Source of the DNA: Flavobacterium luteum
GTDB taxonomy: Bacteria > Bacteroidota > Bacteroidia > Flavobacteriales > Flavobacteriaceae
Assembly (NCBI RefSeq): GCF_008806775.1
Contig: NZ_WAEM01000007.1
Coordinates: 1 to 64,000, forward strand
Direction of reading: 5' to 3'
Length of the DNA: 64,000 nucleotides
Part shown: positions 10,014-18,951 of the stretch, piece after piece
How the letters are laid out: each line of letters starts with the position of its first letter
How positions within the stretch are numbered: position 1 is the first letter of the stretch
The notes under the pieces: generated by a model
What the model saw: only the letters and a program-made list of their open reading frames with translations
Database searches by the model: none
Told to the model about the DNA's origin: nothing
Program-made: the position numbers and the translations under genes

Positions 10014-10143
10014 TTATCAATTGTTAATTCTAAATTATCAATTATTCTTTTGTTAATTAAATTGTTCACAACAATTCTAAATTTTCCTCACATTAAGAAG
10101 TACGTTACCTAATTTTATTTAGGATAATTTTAAAGAAAAAGAT

Positions 10144-11541
10144 ATGCAATTAAGCGACGAAGACGAAGAAGACTACAACTTATCCTTATCAAAATTTGAA
10201 TCGATGTTGAAAACCAACAAAGTGCTCTTTTTTGATTCTGAGGAGTTTGAAGACATTATTCTTCATTACCTTGATATGGGTAAAGCCTCTTTAGCAAAAA
10301 AAGCCTTAAAATTAGCATTAGAACAACATCCCAAATCAACTGGTTTAAAATTGGTTCAGGTAGAAATGTTGGTCTATGAAGACAAACTCGATCAAGCAGA
10401 AAAATTACTGAACGAGTTATTTGCTATCGAACCCAACAACGAAGAAATATACATTCAAAAAGCCAACATCTATTCTAAAAGAGACAATCACGAAAAAGCC
10501 GTAGAATTATTAAAAACAGCTTTAAAATATACGGACGATTTTGCAGATGTTTATAATTTAATAGGTATGGAATATCTTTTTATGGACAATCTTGAAATGG
10601 CTAAAGAAAGCTTTATTAAATGTTTAGAAGAAGATGTAGAAGACCAAACCGCTTTGTACAATGTGGTATATTGTTTTGAGTTTTTAGACCAAAATGAATT
10701 GGCTATCGAATATCTGAATAAGTATATCAATAAAAATCCCTACAGTGAGATAGCTTGGCATCAAGTGGGGCGATTGAATTATGGTTTAAAAAAATACAAC
10801 GAAGCTTTAATTGCATTTGATTATGCAACCCTTATAGACGATGAGTTTCTAGGCGCCTTTATGGAAAAAGCAAAAGCTTTAGAACGACTCAAAAAATATA
10901 AAGAAGCTATTGAAAGCTATAACCGAACAATTGAATTAGACGACCCTACGTCCTACGCCTTACTTAGAATAGGAAAATGCTATGAGAAATTAGGAAATAA
11001 AGTTTTAGCTTTAAAATTTTTCAACAAAACAGTTCATGAAGACCCACTGTTAGATAAAGGTTGGATTGCGATTACCGATTTTTATGTTCGTCAAAAAAAC
11101 TTTCAAAAAGCCTTATACTATGTAAATAAGGCCTTGAGCATTGATAACGAAAATCGTTTTTATTGGAAACGATATGCTACCATCAACAAAGAAATGAATT
11201 TATTTGAAGAAGCAGAATTTGGTTATAGAAAAGCGGTAGAACATGGAGACTACCAATTAGATACTTGGTTGTTTTGGGTTGATATTTTACAATTTCAAGG
11301 CGAATTCGAAAGTGCCATTCAAACTTTATTACAAGCATCCGAATATTTTCCTGAAGAATATGAAGTAGCATATCGTTTGGCGGGATTGTATTTTATGATG
11401 TTAGACGACAAAAAAGGAAAATTTCATTTAAGCAATGGTTTACGTTTAAATTATAAACACCACACTATTATTAAAGAATTATTTCCAGTTGTTTGGGACA
11501 GAAAAATGGTGCAAAATGCCATAAATAAAAATAAAAAATAA
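10144..11541 (+). CDS. TPR repeat protein
   Basis: 465 residues, starting with a very acidic stretch (residues 3-10 mostly Asp/Glu). About nine to ten tetratricopeptide repeats run from residue 40 to 430, with typical A/G and Y/F spacing (for example KYNEALIAFDYATLIDD, KYKEAIESYNRTIELDD). There is no signal peptide or membrane segment, so this is a cytoplasmic scaffold that binds partner proteins. The partner is unknown. It is separated from the aminotransferase by 130 bases and lies upstream of the inverted-repeat element at 11560 and of aroE. Confidence 0.8.
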   Translation: MQLSDEDEEDYNLSLSKFESMLKTNKVLFFDSEEFEDIILHYLDMGKASLAKKALKLALEQHPKSTGLKLVQVEMLVYEDKLDQAEKLLNELFAIEPNNEEIYIQKANIYSKRDNHEKAVELLKTALKYTDDFADVYNLIGMEYLFMDNLEMAKESFIKCLEEDVEDQTALYNVVYCFEFLDQNELAIEYLNKYINKNPYSEIAWHQVGRLNYGLKKYNEALIAFDYATLIDDEFLGAFMEKAKALERLKKYKEAIESYNRTIELDDPTSYALLRIGKCYEKLGNKVLALKFFNKTVHEDPLLDKGWIAITDFYVRQKNFQKALYYVNKALSIDNENRFYWKRYATINKEMNLFEEAEFGYRKAVEHGDYQLDTWLFWVDILQFQGEFESAIQTLLQASEYFPEEYEVAYRLAGLYFMMLDDKKGKFHLSNGLRLNYKHHTIIKELFPVVWDRKMVQNAINKNKK

Positions 11542-11559
11542 TAGGACTTGATTTCTTTA

Positions 11560-11612
11560 CCGCAGATTCGCAGATTATTGAAAATTACTGAAAAAAATCT
11601 GCGAATCTGCGG
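11560..11612. repeat. Solo palindromic element related to the GxxExxY element ends
   Basis: CCGCAGATTCGCAGATT (11560-11576) is repeated as its exact reverse complement at 11596-11612, a perfect 17-bp inverted repeat with a 19-base centre. The same sequence bounds the GxxExxY gene at 45433-45857. It lies 18 bases after the TPR gene stop codon and could also fold as a transcript hairpin, but it lacks a following T-run. Confidence 0.85.
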
Positions 11613-11699
11613 TGGAATAAGTATTAATATTGAACAGATTTTCAATTTGATTACTATTTTTAAAAATATAAGAATAGTCATAAAAAATAAAATAACTTA

Positions 11700-12443
11700 A
11701 TGTCACATAAACAATTCGGATTAGTTGGAAGAAATATTAGTTATTCCTTTTCAAAAAGTTATTTTACAGAACGCTTCCAAAAAGACAATACACAAGATTG
11801 CACTTACGAAAATTTTGATATTCAAGAAATTACTGATTTCCCGTCAATTCTAAAAAACAATCCCGATTTAGTAGGATTAAATGTCACTATACCTTACAAA
11901 GAAACCGTAATTCCGTTTCTTAATGAATTATCCGAAACGGCAGCCAAAATTGGTGCAGTAAACGTAATTAAAATTACAAAAGAAAGGAAATTAATTGGTC
12001 ACAATTCAGATTGTTATGGTTTTAAAAAAGCATTAGAACCTTTATTAGAACCCCATCATAAAAAAGCCCTAATACTTGGAACAGGCGGTGCCTCTAAAGC
12101 GGTTGCCTTTGCCTTAGAAGAATTAGGAATTTCATCTGCTTTTGTTTCTCGAAAAGCTTCAGAAAAACAGATTAGTTATGACCAAATAGATGCTTCTACT
12201 TTCGAGAATTACCATATAATTATAAATAGTACTCCTTTAGGAACAAGCCCAAATACTGAGGCATTTCCTAAAATTCCTTATGAGTATTTTACACCAAAAC
12301 ACATTGCTTTCGATTTGATTTATAATCCAGCAGAAACCCAATTCCTTAAAAAAGCGAAAGCAAATGGAGCAGTAATAAAAAATGGTTTAGAAATGCTAGT
12401 GAATCAAGCGGAAAAAGCTTGGGAAATTTGGAATGAATCTTAA
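11700..12443 (+). CDS. aroE: Shikimate dehydrogenase
   Basis: 247 residues. It reduces 3-dehydroshikimate to shikimate with NADPH in aromatic amino acid synthesis. The substrate-binding domain carries SYSFSKS (14-20), NVTIPYKE with the catalytic Lys67, and AVN at 86-88. Asp104 lies in HNSDCYGF. The NADPH-binding turn is GTGGASKA (127-134). It is slightly shorter than E. coli AroE (272). The Ser-x-Ser of the usual SxSxxxHN motif is kept as SYSFSKS. It stands alone, followed by the DUF349 gene after 180 bases. Confidence 0.93.
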   Translation: MSHKQFGLVGRNISYSFSKSYFTERFQKDNTQDCTYENFDIQEITDFPSILKNNPDLVGLNVTIPYKETVIPFLNELSETAAKIGAVNVIKITKERKLIGHNSDCYGFKKALEPLLEPHHKKALILGTGGASKAVAFALEELGISSAFVSRKASEKQISYDQIDASTFENYHIIINSTPLGTSPNTEAFPKIPYEYFTPKHIAFDLIYNPAETQFLKKAKANGAVIKNGLEMLVNQAEKAWEIWNES

Positions 12444-12576
12444 AAAATCTCTATTAAATTGTATCAACTGCTATACTTCATTTGATTATTTTTAGATTAA
12501 AAAAATTTAAATCCCTATAGTAATAGGTTTTAAATGTTTATAATTGTTGGTTTTACTTTGAATTTCAGTACATCTT

Positions 12577-12585
12577 TAGTATCTT
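12577..12585 (+). promoter_or_regulatory. Candidate -7 element for the DUF349 gene
   Basis: TATCTTTC in this stretch is one base off TAnnTTTG, about 40 bases before the ATG at 12624. Confidence 0.35.
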
Positions 12586-12623
12586 TCGCCTTCAAAAAAT
12601 AAAAACCTTATACATTTTATAAA

Positions 12624-14756
12624 ATGTTAGAAGAAAAGACTGATAACCTGCTTGATGCAGACGGAGACAAAAACATGACATCGCAAGAAACGGTGCAAAC
12701 TGAGAATACAGTTGAACAGACTGTAACAGAATCGATTCCTGATACCGAAGTTGAAGCGCCTATAGTAGCTGAAACCAATGAAGCGCCTGAAGTCGAAGAT
12801 TTAGTTGGTGAAGAAATTGCTGAAAGTAAAATAGCAACTGAAACTAATCCTGAAGTTGAAGTTGAAACTTCAAACATTAATGATAGTCATATTATAGAAC
12901 TTACTCCTGATGAATTAGCAAACGATGAATTAGAATATGAGCACGGAACCAACGATATCATAAATGCCATTGCCAATGTAAATGCGGCCGAAAGTGAAGA
13001 TGAAACCGTTCGTCATGAAATTCCTTTACAAGATTATGAAACATTATCTATGGAAGCTCTAGTAGCTGAATTAGAAACTCTTGTAACAAACGAAAAAGTG
13101 ATGGCTGTTAAAGATCATGTGGAGGAAATCAAAAAAGCTTTCTTGGCTAAATACCATCATTTTATTGAGGAGAAGAAAGACGAATTTCACGCTGAAAATC
13201 CTGATACTTCTGAAGATTTTCATTATCATTTTCCTTTAAAAGTAAAATTTGACCAATTATATTCTAAATACAGAGACAGAAAAAATAACCATTTTAAAAG
13301 TCTACAAACCAATTTAAAATCGAATTTAGAAATTCGTTTAGCCATTGTAGAAGAATTAAGAAACCTCATCAATCCACAAGAAAACATCAAGGATACCTTA
13401 AAGCATTTTAATGAATTGAGAGATCGCTGGAAAAATGCAGGTCCGATACCAAAAGACAAATACAATCATGTTTGGAATAATTACCATTTTCATGTGGAAA
13501 ATTTCTATGATTATTTGCACTTAGACCGTGAGGCTCGTGATATCGATTTTAAACACAATTTAGACCAAAAACTAAAAATTATTGCTCGTGTAGAGGAACT
13601 AGTAAATGAAGCCGACATTAACAAAGCCTTTAGAGAATTACAGGATTTACATAAAATTTGGAAGGAAGATATTGGTCCAGTTTCTAGAGAACATCGTGAA
13701 GAAGTTTGGAACAAATTTAGTGATTTGACCAAACAAATGCATGATAAACGAGAAGTCCTTTTCGAAAAATTGAGAGGCACAGAACTCGAAAATTTAAATA
13801 CTAAAAAAGATATAATTGCTAAAATAGAAGTTTTAGCACAAGAGAAAGTAAATTCGCATGCCGCTTGGTTGGGTCAGGTTGAAAAAGTAGAAGCATTACG
13901 AAATGAATTCTTTATTGCCGGGAAAGTACCTAGCGATTTGAATGAGGAGACTTGGGCCAGTTTTAAAAACGCCGTTAGAAGTTTTAATGTTTTAAAAAAC
14001 TCATTTTACAAAGACATTAAGAAAGATCAAAACGATAATCTTACAAAAAAACAAGCGTTAGTTGCTAAAGCTAAGGAGCTACAAGAAAGTACCGACTTTG
14101 AAACTACTACTCCAATCATGAAACAAATTCAGGAAGATTGGAAACAAATTGGACATGTTCCCAGAAAATATTCTGACAAATTATGGGCCGAATTTAGAGG
14201 TGCTTGCAATGGTTATTTCGAAAAATTAAAAGAACAAAAATCAGAAGAAAATGCTGTCGAAGTAGAAGCTTTCGATAAAAAGAAGGACTATTTAGAAACT
14301 ATTAAAACCTTTGAATTAATTGGTGAACACAAAGCCGATTTAGCAGCTATAAAATTACATATAGAAGCTTGGAAAAGTTTTGGCAAAGTACCTTTTCAAA
14401 GAAGACATATAGAAGGCAAATTCAATAAAATTTTAGATGCCTTGTTCGAAAAATTAAGTTTGAGCAAGAAAGACACTGATATGATGCGTTTTGCAAATAG
14501 AATGGATCACTTATCTGAAAATAATGATACAAGAAAATTAGACAATGAAAAGATTTTCTTAATGCGTAAAATTGAAGAAGTTCAGAATGAAATTTTCCAA
14601 TTAGAAAACAACATTCAGTTCTTTACCAATACAAGAAATGCTAAAAAAGAAAATTCTATAGTTTTAGAAGTTCGCAAAAACATTGCTATTCATAAAGAAA
14701 GTCTTGATGTTTGGAAAGAAAAACTAAAACAATTAAGAAATTTGAAACAAGAATAA
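12624..14756 (+). CDS. DUF349 repeat protein
   Basis: 710 residues. The first 150 are strongly acidic and Thr/Glu/Val-rich, probably disordered. From about 200 to 600 there are at least five DUF349 modules, each a helical hairpin ending in a W-x-x-x-G-x-(V/I)-P pattern: RWKNAGPIP, IWKEDIGPVS, FFIAGKVPS, DWKQIGHVP and AWKSFGKVP. The C-terminus is a predicted coiled coil. There is no signal peptide or membrane segment. DUF349 proteins are widespread in Bacteroidetes and their molecular role is not settled. It is a single-gene unit with its own terminator. Confidence 0.85.
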   Translation: MLEEKTDNLLDADGDKNMTSQETVQTENTVEQTVTESIPDTEVEAPIVAETNEAPEVEDLVGEEIAESKIATETNPEVEVETSNINDSHIIELTPDELANDELEYEHGTNDIINAIANVNAAESEDETVRHEIPLQDYETLSMEALVAELETLVTNEKVMAVKDHVEEIKKAFLAKYHHFIEEKKDEFHAENPDTSEDFHYHFPLKVKFDQLYSKYRDRKNNHFKSLQTNLKSNLEIRLAIVEELRNLINPQENIKDTLKHFNELRDRWKNAGPIPKDKYNHVWNNYHFHVENFYDYLHLDREARDIDFKHNLDQKLKIIARVEELVNEADINKAFRELQDLHKIWKEDIGPVSREHREEVWNKFSDLTKQMHDKREVLFEKLRGTELENLNTKKDIIAKIEVLAQEKVNSHAAWLGQVEKVEALRNEFFIAGKVPSDLNEETWASFKNAVRSFNVLKNSFYKDIKKDQNDNLTKKQALVAKAKELQESTDFETTTPIMKQIQEDWKQIGHVPRKYSDKLWAEFRGACNGYFEKLKEQKSEENAVEVEAFDKKKDYLETIKTFELIGEHKADLAAIKLHIEAWKSFGKVPFQRRHIEGKFNKILDALFEKLSLSKKDTDMMRFANRMDHLSENNDTRKLDNEKIFLMRKIEEVQNEIFQLENNIQFFTNTRNAKKENSIVLEVRKNIAIHKESLDVWKEKLKQLRNLKQE

Positions 14757-14775
14757 ATTTCGAATATTTTACCAG

Positions 14776-14810
14776 AAACCTCAATCTAATTTTAGTTTGA
14801 GGTTTTTTTT
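14776..14810 (+). terminator. Rho-independent terminator after the DUF349 gene
   Basis: AAACCTCAA (14776-14784) pairs with TTGAGGTTT (14797-14805) and is followed by a T-run. Confidence 0.85.
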
Positions 14811-14814
14811 ATAT

Positions 14815-14828
14815 ATGACAATTATCAT
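14815..14828 (+). promoter_or_regulatory. FNR-like operator upstream of hemN
   Basis: ATGACAATTATCAT is an imperfect dyad. Its centre (14821.5) is 36.5 bases upstream of the last base of the -7 element TACTTTTG (14851-14858). That places it near -42, the classical position for activation by Crp/Fnr proteins. Near-identical dyads precede ccoS and ccoI. Confidence 0.7.
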
Positions 14829-14850
14829 TTTAAAACTTCAAATGTAGCCT

Positions 14851-14858
14851 TACTTTTG
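14851..14858 (+). promoter_or_regulatory. -7 element of hemN
   Basis: TACTTTTG matches TAnnTTTG, 20 bases before the hemN ATG at 14878. Confidence 0.6.
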
Positions 14859-14877
14859 GATATTGAAAGATAGTACC

Positions 14878-16242
14878 ATGAAAAAATCATTGCTTCAAAA
14901 GTATAATGTTCCAGGGCCTAGATACACGAGTTATCCAACAGTTCCGTATTGGAATGAAACCGATTTTAATTATCAAATTTGGATAGATACCTTAAAAAAA
15001 TCTTTTTCAGAAAGCAATGATTCTGAAGGTATTAGTTTGTATATTCACTTGCCTTTTTGTGAAAGTTTGTGTGCTTTTTGTGGATGCAACAAACGGATTA
15101 CCAAAAATCATGGTGTCGAGCATCCCTATATTGAAGCAGTATTAAAAGAATGGGCTTTGTATTGCAAAATAGTAAACAAAAAACCAAAAATAAAAGAAAT
15201 TCATCTTGGCGGAGGCACTCCTACTTTTTTTTCTTCTAAAAACTTAGAAGATTTGATAAACGGTATTTTTAGTCATGCAACGAGAGCCGAAAATTATGTA
15301 TTCAGTTTTGAAGGGCATCCTAATAATACCAAACGGGAACATTTACAGAAATTATATGATTTAGGCTTTCGTAGAGTGAGTTTCGGAGTTCAAGATTATT
15401 CTGAAAAAGTGCAAAAAGCCATTCATAGGGAACAACCTTTTCATAATGTGGCTAAAGTTACTTTTTGGGCGAAGGAAATTGGTTATACTTCTATTGGTCA
15501 CGATATTATTTTTGGTTTGCCTTTTCAAGAATTAGAAGATGTAATCGATACTATAGAAAAAACAAATTCATTACAACCTGATCGATTAGCATTTTACAGT
15601 TATGCTCATGTGCCTTGGATAAAAGGAAATGGACAACGTGGTTTTAAAGATGAAGATGTACCAAAAGACGATATAAAAAGACAGCTTTATGAAGTGGGAA
15701 AACATTTGCTGTATGAAAATAACTATCATGAAATAGGAATGGATCATTTTGCTTTAAAAACAGATAGCTTGTACAAAGCCATTGAAAATAGGGAATTGCA
15801 TCGTAATTTTATGGGCTACAGTTCTTCTAAAACACAATTAATGATTGGTTTAGGTGTTTCAGCTATTAGTGACAGTTGGTATAGTTTTGGCCAAAACGTA
15901 AAAAATTTAGAAGATTATTATCAAATGCTTGAATGGGATAAATTACCTATTTTTAGAGGTCATTTGCTAACAGATGAAGATTTGATCATAAGAAAACACA
16001 TTCTTAATTTGATGTGCCAATTTGAAACGTCCTGGAAAGAGGAATCAAATTATTTTGAAGAAATACCTGAAGTTATGAATCAATTAAAAGAACTAGAAAA
16101 AGATGGGTTGGTATTAATTTCAAAAGATAATGTTCAAATTACTGAAGCAGGAAAACCTTTTGTTCGAAATATTTGTATGGCATTCGATTTACTCTTGAAA
16201 CGCAAAGCACCTGAAACGCAATTGTTTTCGATGACTATTTAA
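14878..16242 (+). CDS. hemN: Oxygen-independent coproporphyrinogen III oxidase
   Basis: A radical-SAM enzyme of anaerobic heme synthesis that decarboxylates coproporphyrinogen III to protoporphyrinogen IX. Counting from the ATG at 14878 it has 454 residues. The cluster motif is Cys61-x3-Cys65-x2-Cys68, with Cys70 next to it, as in true HemN (CESLCAFCGC). The HemN N-terminal signature NVPGPRYTSYPT is present, as is the SAM-binding GGGTPTF. An in-frame TTG at 14863 would add five residues, but it lies at the predicted transcription start, so the ATG is preferred. It is preceded by an FNR-like operator and converges with the SafE-like gene, the two stop codons abutting at 16242/16243. It supplies heme for the neighbouring cbb3 oxidase under low oxygen. 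Confidence 0.93.
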   Translation: MKKSLLQKYNVPGPRYTSYPTVPYWNETDFNYQIWIDTLKKSFSESNDSEGISLYIHLPFCESLCAFCGCNKRITKNHGVEHPYIEAVLKEWALYCKIVNKKPKIKEIHLGGGTPTFFSSKNLEDLINGIFSHATRAENYVFSFEGHPNNTKREHLQKLYDLGFRRVSFGVQDYSEKVQKAIHREQPFHNVAKVTFWAKEIGYTSIGHDIIFGLPFQELEDVIDTIEKTNSLQPDRLAFYSYAHVPWIKGNGQRGFKDEDVPKDDIKRQLYEVGKHLLYENNYHEIGMDHFALKTDSLYKAIENRELHRNFMGYSSSKTQLMIGLGVSAISDSWYSFGQNVKNLEDYYQMLEWDKLPIFRGHLLTDEDLIIRKHILNLMCQFETSWKEESNYFEEIPEVMNQLKELEKDGLVLISKDNVQITEAGKPFVRNICMAFDLLLKRKAPETQLFSMTI

Positions 16243-16944
16243 TTAATGACAATTGGGATGCGCTTGAATAAACAAGCTTAAATTTCCTGGAGAAACATAA
16301 GGAATTCCAAGTCCCAAACCTCTAAGAATAAATAAAATTCCTATACAAACAGCTGCATAAGGAATGATTTTCTGAATTTTATTTCGAACGGAAAGCGTTA
16401 AAAAAGAATTTAAATACACCACGCTACTCATTAAAGGAACGGTTCCTAAACCAAATAAAGTCATATACAAAGTTCCAAAACTAACACTTTGCATAGCAAT
16501 AGCTCCGAACAAAGCTACGTAAACCATTCCACATGGTAAAAATCCGTTTAACAATCCTATAGTAAATAGCGATTTGTAACTTTTACTCCTAAACTGATTT
16601 CCTAGAGTGGCTTTTACTTTTGAAATTATTTTAAAAATTGGTTTTGAAAAATTATGGTTAGCGAAAACTTTTTCAGGAATTAAGACTATCAAAATCATCG
16701 CAATACCAATTAAAACAGATAATTGTTGTTGAATACCAGCAATAAATAAACCTTGTCCAAGCATCCCAAAAATTAAACCAATGCTTGCATATGCAGTAAG
16801 TCTACCTAAATGATAGGTTATAATTTGAGTGGTTTTTTTTGCTGGATTGGTTCTATCTACAGGTAACATCATAGCAATTGGCCCGCACATTCCTATGCAG
16901 TGCAAACTACTGATAAGGCCAAAGATAAAAGCAGAATAAAGCAT
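16243..16944 (-). CDS. SafE/TauE-like membrane protein of the cbb3 cluster
   Basis: 233 residues with about six hydrophobic segments. It has the motif LISSLHCIGMCGP (11-23) near the N-terminus and GLLNGFLPCGMVY (about 130-142) in the middle, the paired Cys/Met-containing motifs of the sulfite exporter/UreH-like family. When the gene closes a cco cluster, members of this family are thought to move copper or help cbb3 maturation. The C-terminus ends in HPNCH, possible metal ligands. It is the last gene of the minus-strand cco block, 118 bases after fixH. Confidence 0.75.
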   Translation of the reverse strand: MLYSAFIFGLISSLHCIGMCGPIAMMLPVDRTNPAKKTTQIITYHLGRLTAYASIGLIFGMLGQGLFIAGIQQQLSVLIGIAMILIVLIPEKVFANHNFSKPIFKIISKVKATLGNQFRSKSYKSLFTIGLLNGFLPCGMVYVALFGAIAMQSVSFGTLYMTLFGLGTVPLMSSVVYLNSFLTLSVRNKIQKIIPYAAVCIGILFILRGLGLGIPYVSPGNLSLFIQAHPNCH

Positions 16945-17062
16945 TTTTTTTTAGATGATAGATGATAAACGGATAGATAATAGACTAATGGTCAAGTTCA
17001 TAAAAGATTTATTTTAGTTTAAAAAATTTGTCCATACTCTATTATCGTTTCGTCTTTTTTCT

Positions 17063-17512
17063 TTAATTTATATATACTATTTCTTTAGTAAGATATGATT
17101 TTCCTTCATATTGCCATTCCATATTTATATCCCATCGACCGCCTAACAAACTTGTTTTAGGTATGAGCAAAGTTGGATTAGTTACCGAAATAGGAATTTC
17201 GAAATCTAATTTTTTGTTAGACGGTCTGTAAAGGGATACTTTACCTTTAATATTTTTTGGCACAAATTGATTTGGAAAGTGAATAGTTATTCCTTGAATG
17301 TCGGTTACTATTGTTGGTTTATACTTTAAATCCGTTGCGTTCTGTATGCGAATCATTTCATCTCCAAATTTGGCATCGTGTTTATAATATTCTTCAACAA
17401 CCAAATCGTTATCGTACTTGCTATCGGTTTGTACTTTTATGATAAAATAAAAAATAAAACTTGCGAATAAAACAAATGCTATTACTATAGAAGTTCCCCA
17501 ATTAATTTTCAT
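17063..17512 (-). CDS. ccoH: FixH family protein
   Basis: 149 residues, with one N-terminal membrane segment (about 8-26) followed by a periplasmic beta-rich domain of about 120 residues. FixH/CcoH proteins are needed for assembly of cbb3 cytochrome oxidase, probably holding CcoN with the copper chaperones. It sits 16 bases after ccoG in the cco block. The family is assigned from position, length and topology, with support from the C-terminal pattern (LLGGRWDINMEWQYEGKSYL). Confidence 0.82.
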   Translation of the reverse strand: MKINWGTSIVIAFVLFASFIFYFIIKVQTDSKYDNDLVVEEYYKHDAKFGDEMIRIQNATDLKYKPTIVTDIQGITIHFPNQFVPKNIKGKVSLYRPSNKKLDFEIPISVTNPTLLIPKTSLLGGRWDINMEWQYEGKSYLTKEIVYIN

Positions 17513-17528
17513 TTTTTTATTTTTTTAA

Positions 17529-18947
17529 TTAGTCAAAAGTTCTTGGACTTAAAAAACTAGTTGTTGTTGTTTCAAGTTTTTTATTGCCATTATAAACCTC
17601 AATTTTCAGTTTGGTTTTATCATTGTCTAATAAAAATCTGTTGATTTCTACAAACAACGTTCCTCCGTTCATCCCTTGTCGCGGTACTTTTAAATCTTGT
17701 ACACCAACCACTTTCAAATCTCCTTTAATTCCTTTTAATTTAAAATGTACTTTGTTGAAATCTTCATTGGTTTTATTGATTATTTTAAAAGTAAATACAT
17801 TACTAATATTATTGCCTTTGTGTTCGTACAACTGTCCTGGTAATCTTAATATTACGGTTTCAACATCATTTCTTAAAAATAATAAACCCGTTAAAACTCC
17901 TACTAAAATTAATAAAACTGCTGAATAGCCTTTCATTCTAGTGGTAAACTTGAATGTAGCTTTTTTTTCAATTTCATCTTCAGAAGCATAACGAATAAGT
18001 CCTTTAGGCAAATTCACGCTTTCCATTATTGTGTCACATTCGTCAATACAAGCGGTACAATTAATACATTCTAATTGGGTTCCGTTTCTTATGTCAATTC
18101 CAGTTGGACAAACGTTTACACATTGTTTGCAATCGATACAATCGCCTTTACCTGTTGTAGCCCGATCTTCTTGCTTGTTGAATTTTGCTCTTCCTAATTC
18201 TTTTTCACCCCTAACAAAATCATAGGCAACATTAATCGATTTATTATCTAAAAGAACGCCTTGTAATCTTCCGTAAGGACAAGCTATGATACAAACTTGT
18301 TCTCTAAACCAAACAAATACAAAGTAAAAAACTCCTGTAAAAATGAATAATGCGATCAAAGTACTGATATTGTCTTTTGGCCCATCCTCAATCATTTTAA
18401 ACAATTCGTCGCTACTTATTAAATAGGCAAGAAAGATATTTGCAATAAAAAAGGATAGTATTAAAAATACAACCCACTTCAAACCTTTCTTTCTAATTTT
18501 TTCAGCATTCCATTCTTGTTTTGAGAGTCTAATTTGTGCTCCACGATCCCCTTCAATCCAGTATTCTATTCTTCTGAAAACCATTTCAAGAAATATGGTT
18601 TGCGGACAAATCCATCCACAAAATATCCTCCCAAAAATAACAGTGAAGAAGATGACAAATACAATCCCAATAATCATAAAAAGAACAAAAAGGTAAAAAT
18701 CTTGTGGCCAAAACGGGAACCCAAAAACATTGAATCGCCGTTCCAAAACATTGAACATCATAAACTGATTGCCATTAATTTTTACAAAAGGATTGGCAAC
18801 AAGAACAATTAATAAAAAATAGCTAACCCATTTTCGATAATTGTAAAATTTACCGCTTGGTTTTTTTGGAAAAATAAATTTCCTGTTCCCCTCTTCATCA
18901 ATCGTTGCGATGGAATCTCTAAAAGATTCATCTGAAAAATTAGACAT
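17529..18947 (-). CDS. ccoG: Cytochrome c oxidase accessory protein CcoG
   Basis: 472 residues, a membrane-bound ferredoxin-like protein for copper handling during cbb3 assembly. Membrane segments lie at about 41-59, 84-104, 160-178, 195-213 and 335-355. FCGWICPQT (109-117) and CIIACPYGR (219-227) are family Cys motifs. Two [4Fe-4S] motifs follow: Cys270-x2-Cys273-x2-Cys276-x3-Cys280, and Cys294-x2-Cys297-x2-Cys300-x3-Cys304. The last 115 residues form a periplasmic immunoglobulin-like domain. It starts four bases after the ccoP stop and is translated with it. Confidence 0.92.
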   Translation of the reverse strand: MSNFSDESFRDSIATIDEEGNRKFIFPKKPSGKFYNYRKWVSYFLLIVLVANPFVKINGNQFMMFNVLERRFNVFGFPFWPQDFYLFVLFMIIGIVFVIFFTVIFGRIFCGWICPQTIFLEMVFRRIEYWIEGDRGAQIRLSKQEWNAEKIRKKGLKWVVFLILSFFIANIFLAYLISSDELFKMIEDGPKDNISTLIALFIFTGVFYFVFVWFREQVCIIACPYGRLQGVLLDNKSINVAYDFVRGEKELGRAKFNKQEDRATTGKGDCIDCKQCVNVCPTGIDIRNGTQLECINCTACIDECDTIMESVNLPKGLIRYASEDEIEKKATFKFTTRMKGYSAVLLILVGVLTGLLFLRNDVETVILRLPGQLYEHKGNNISNVFTFKIINKTNEDFNKVHFKLKGIKGDLKVVGVQDLKVPRQGMNGGTLFVEINRFLLDNDKTKLKIEVYNGNKKLETTTTSFLSPRTFD

Positions 18948-18951
18948 TATT

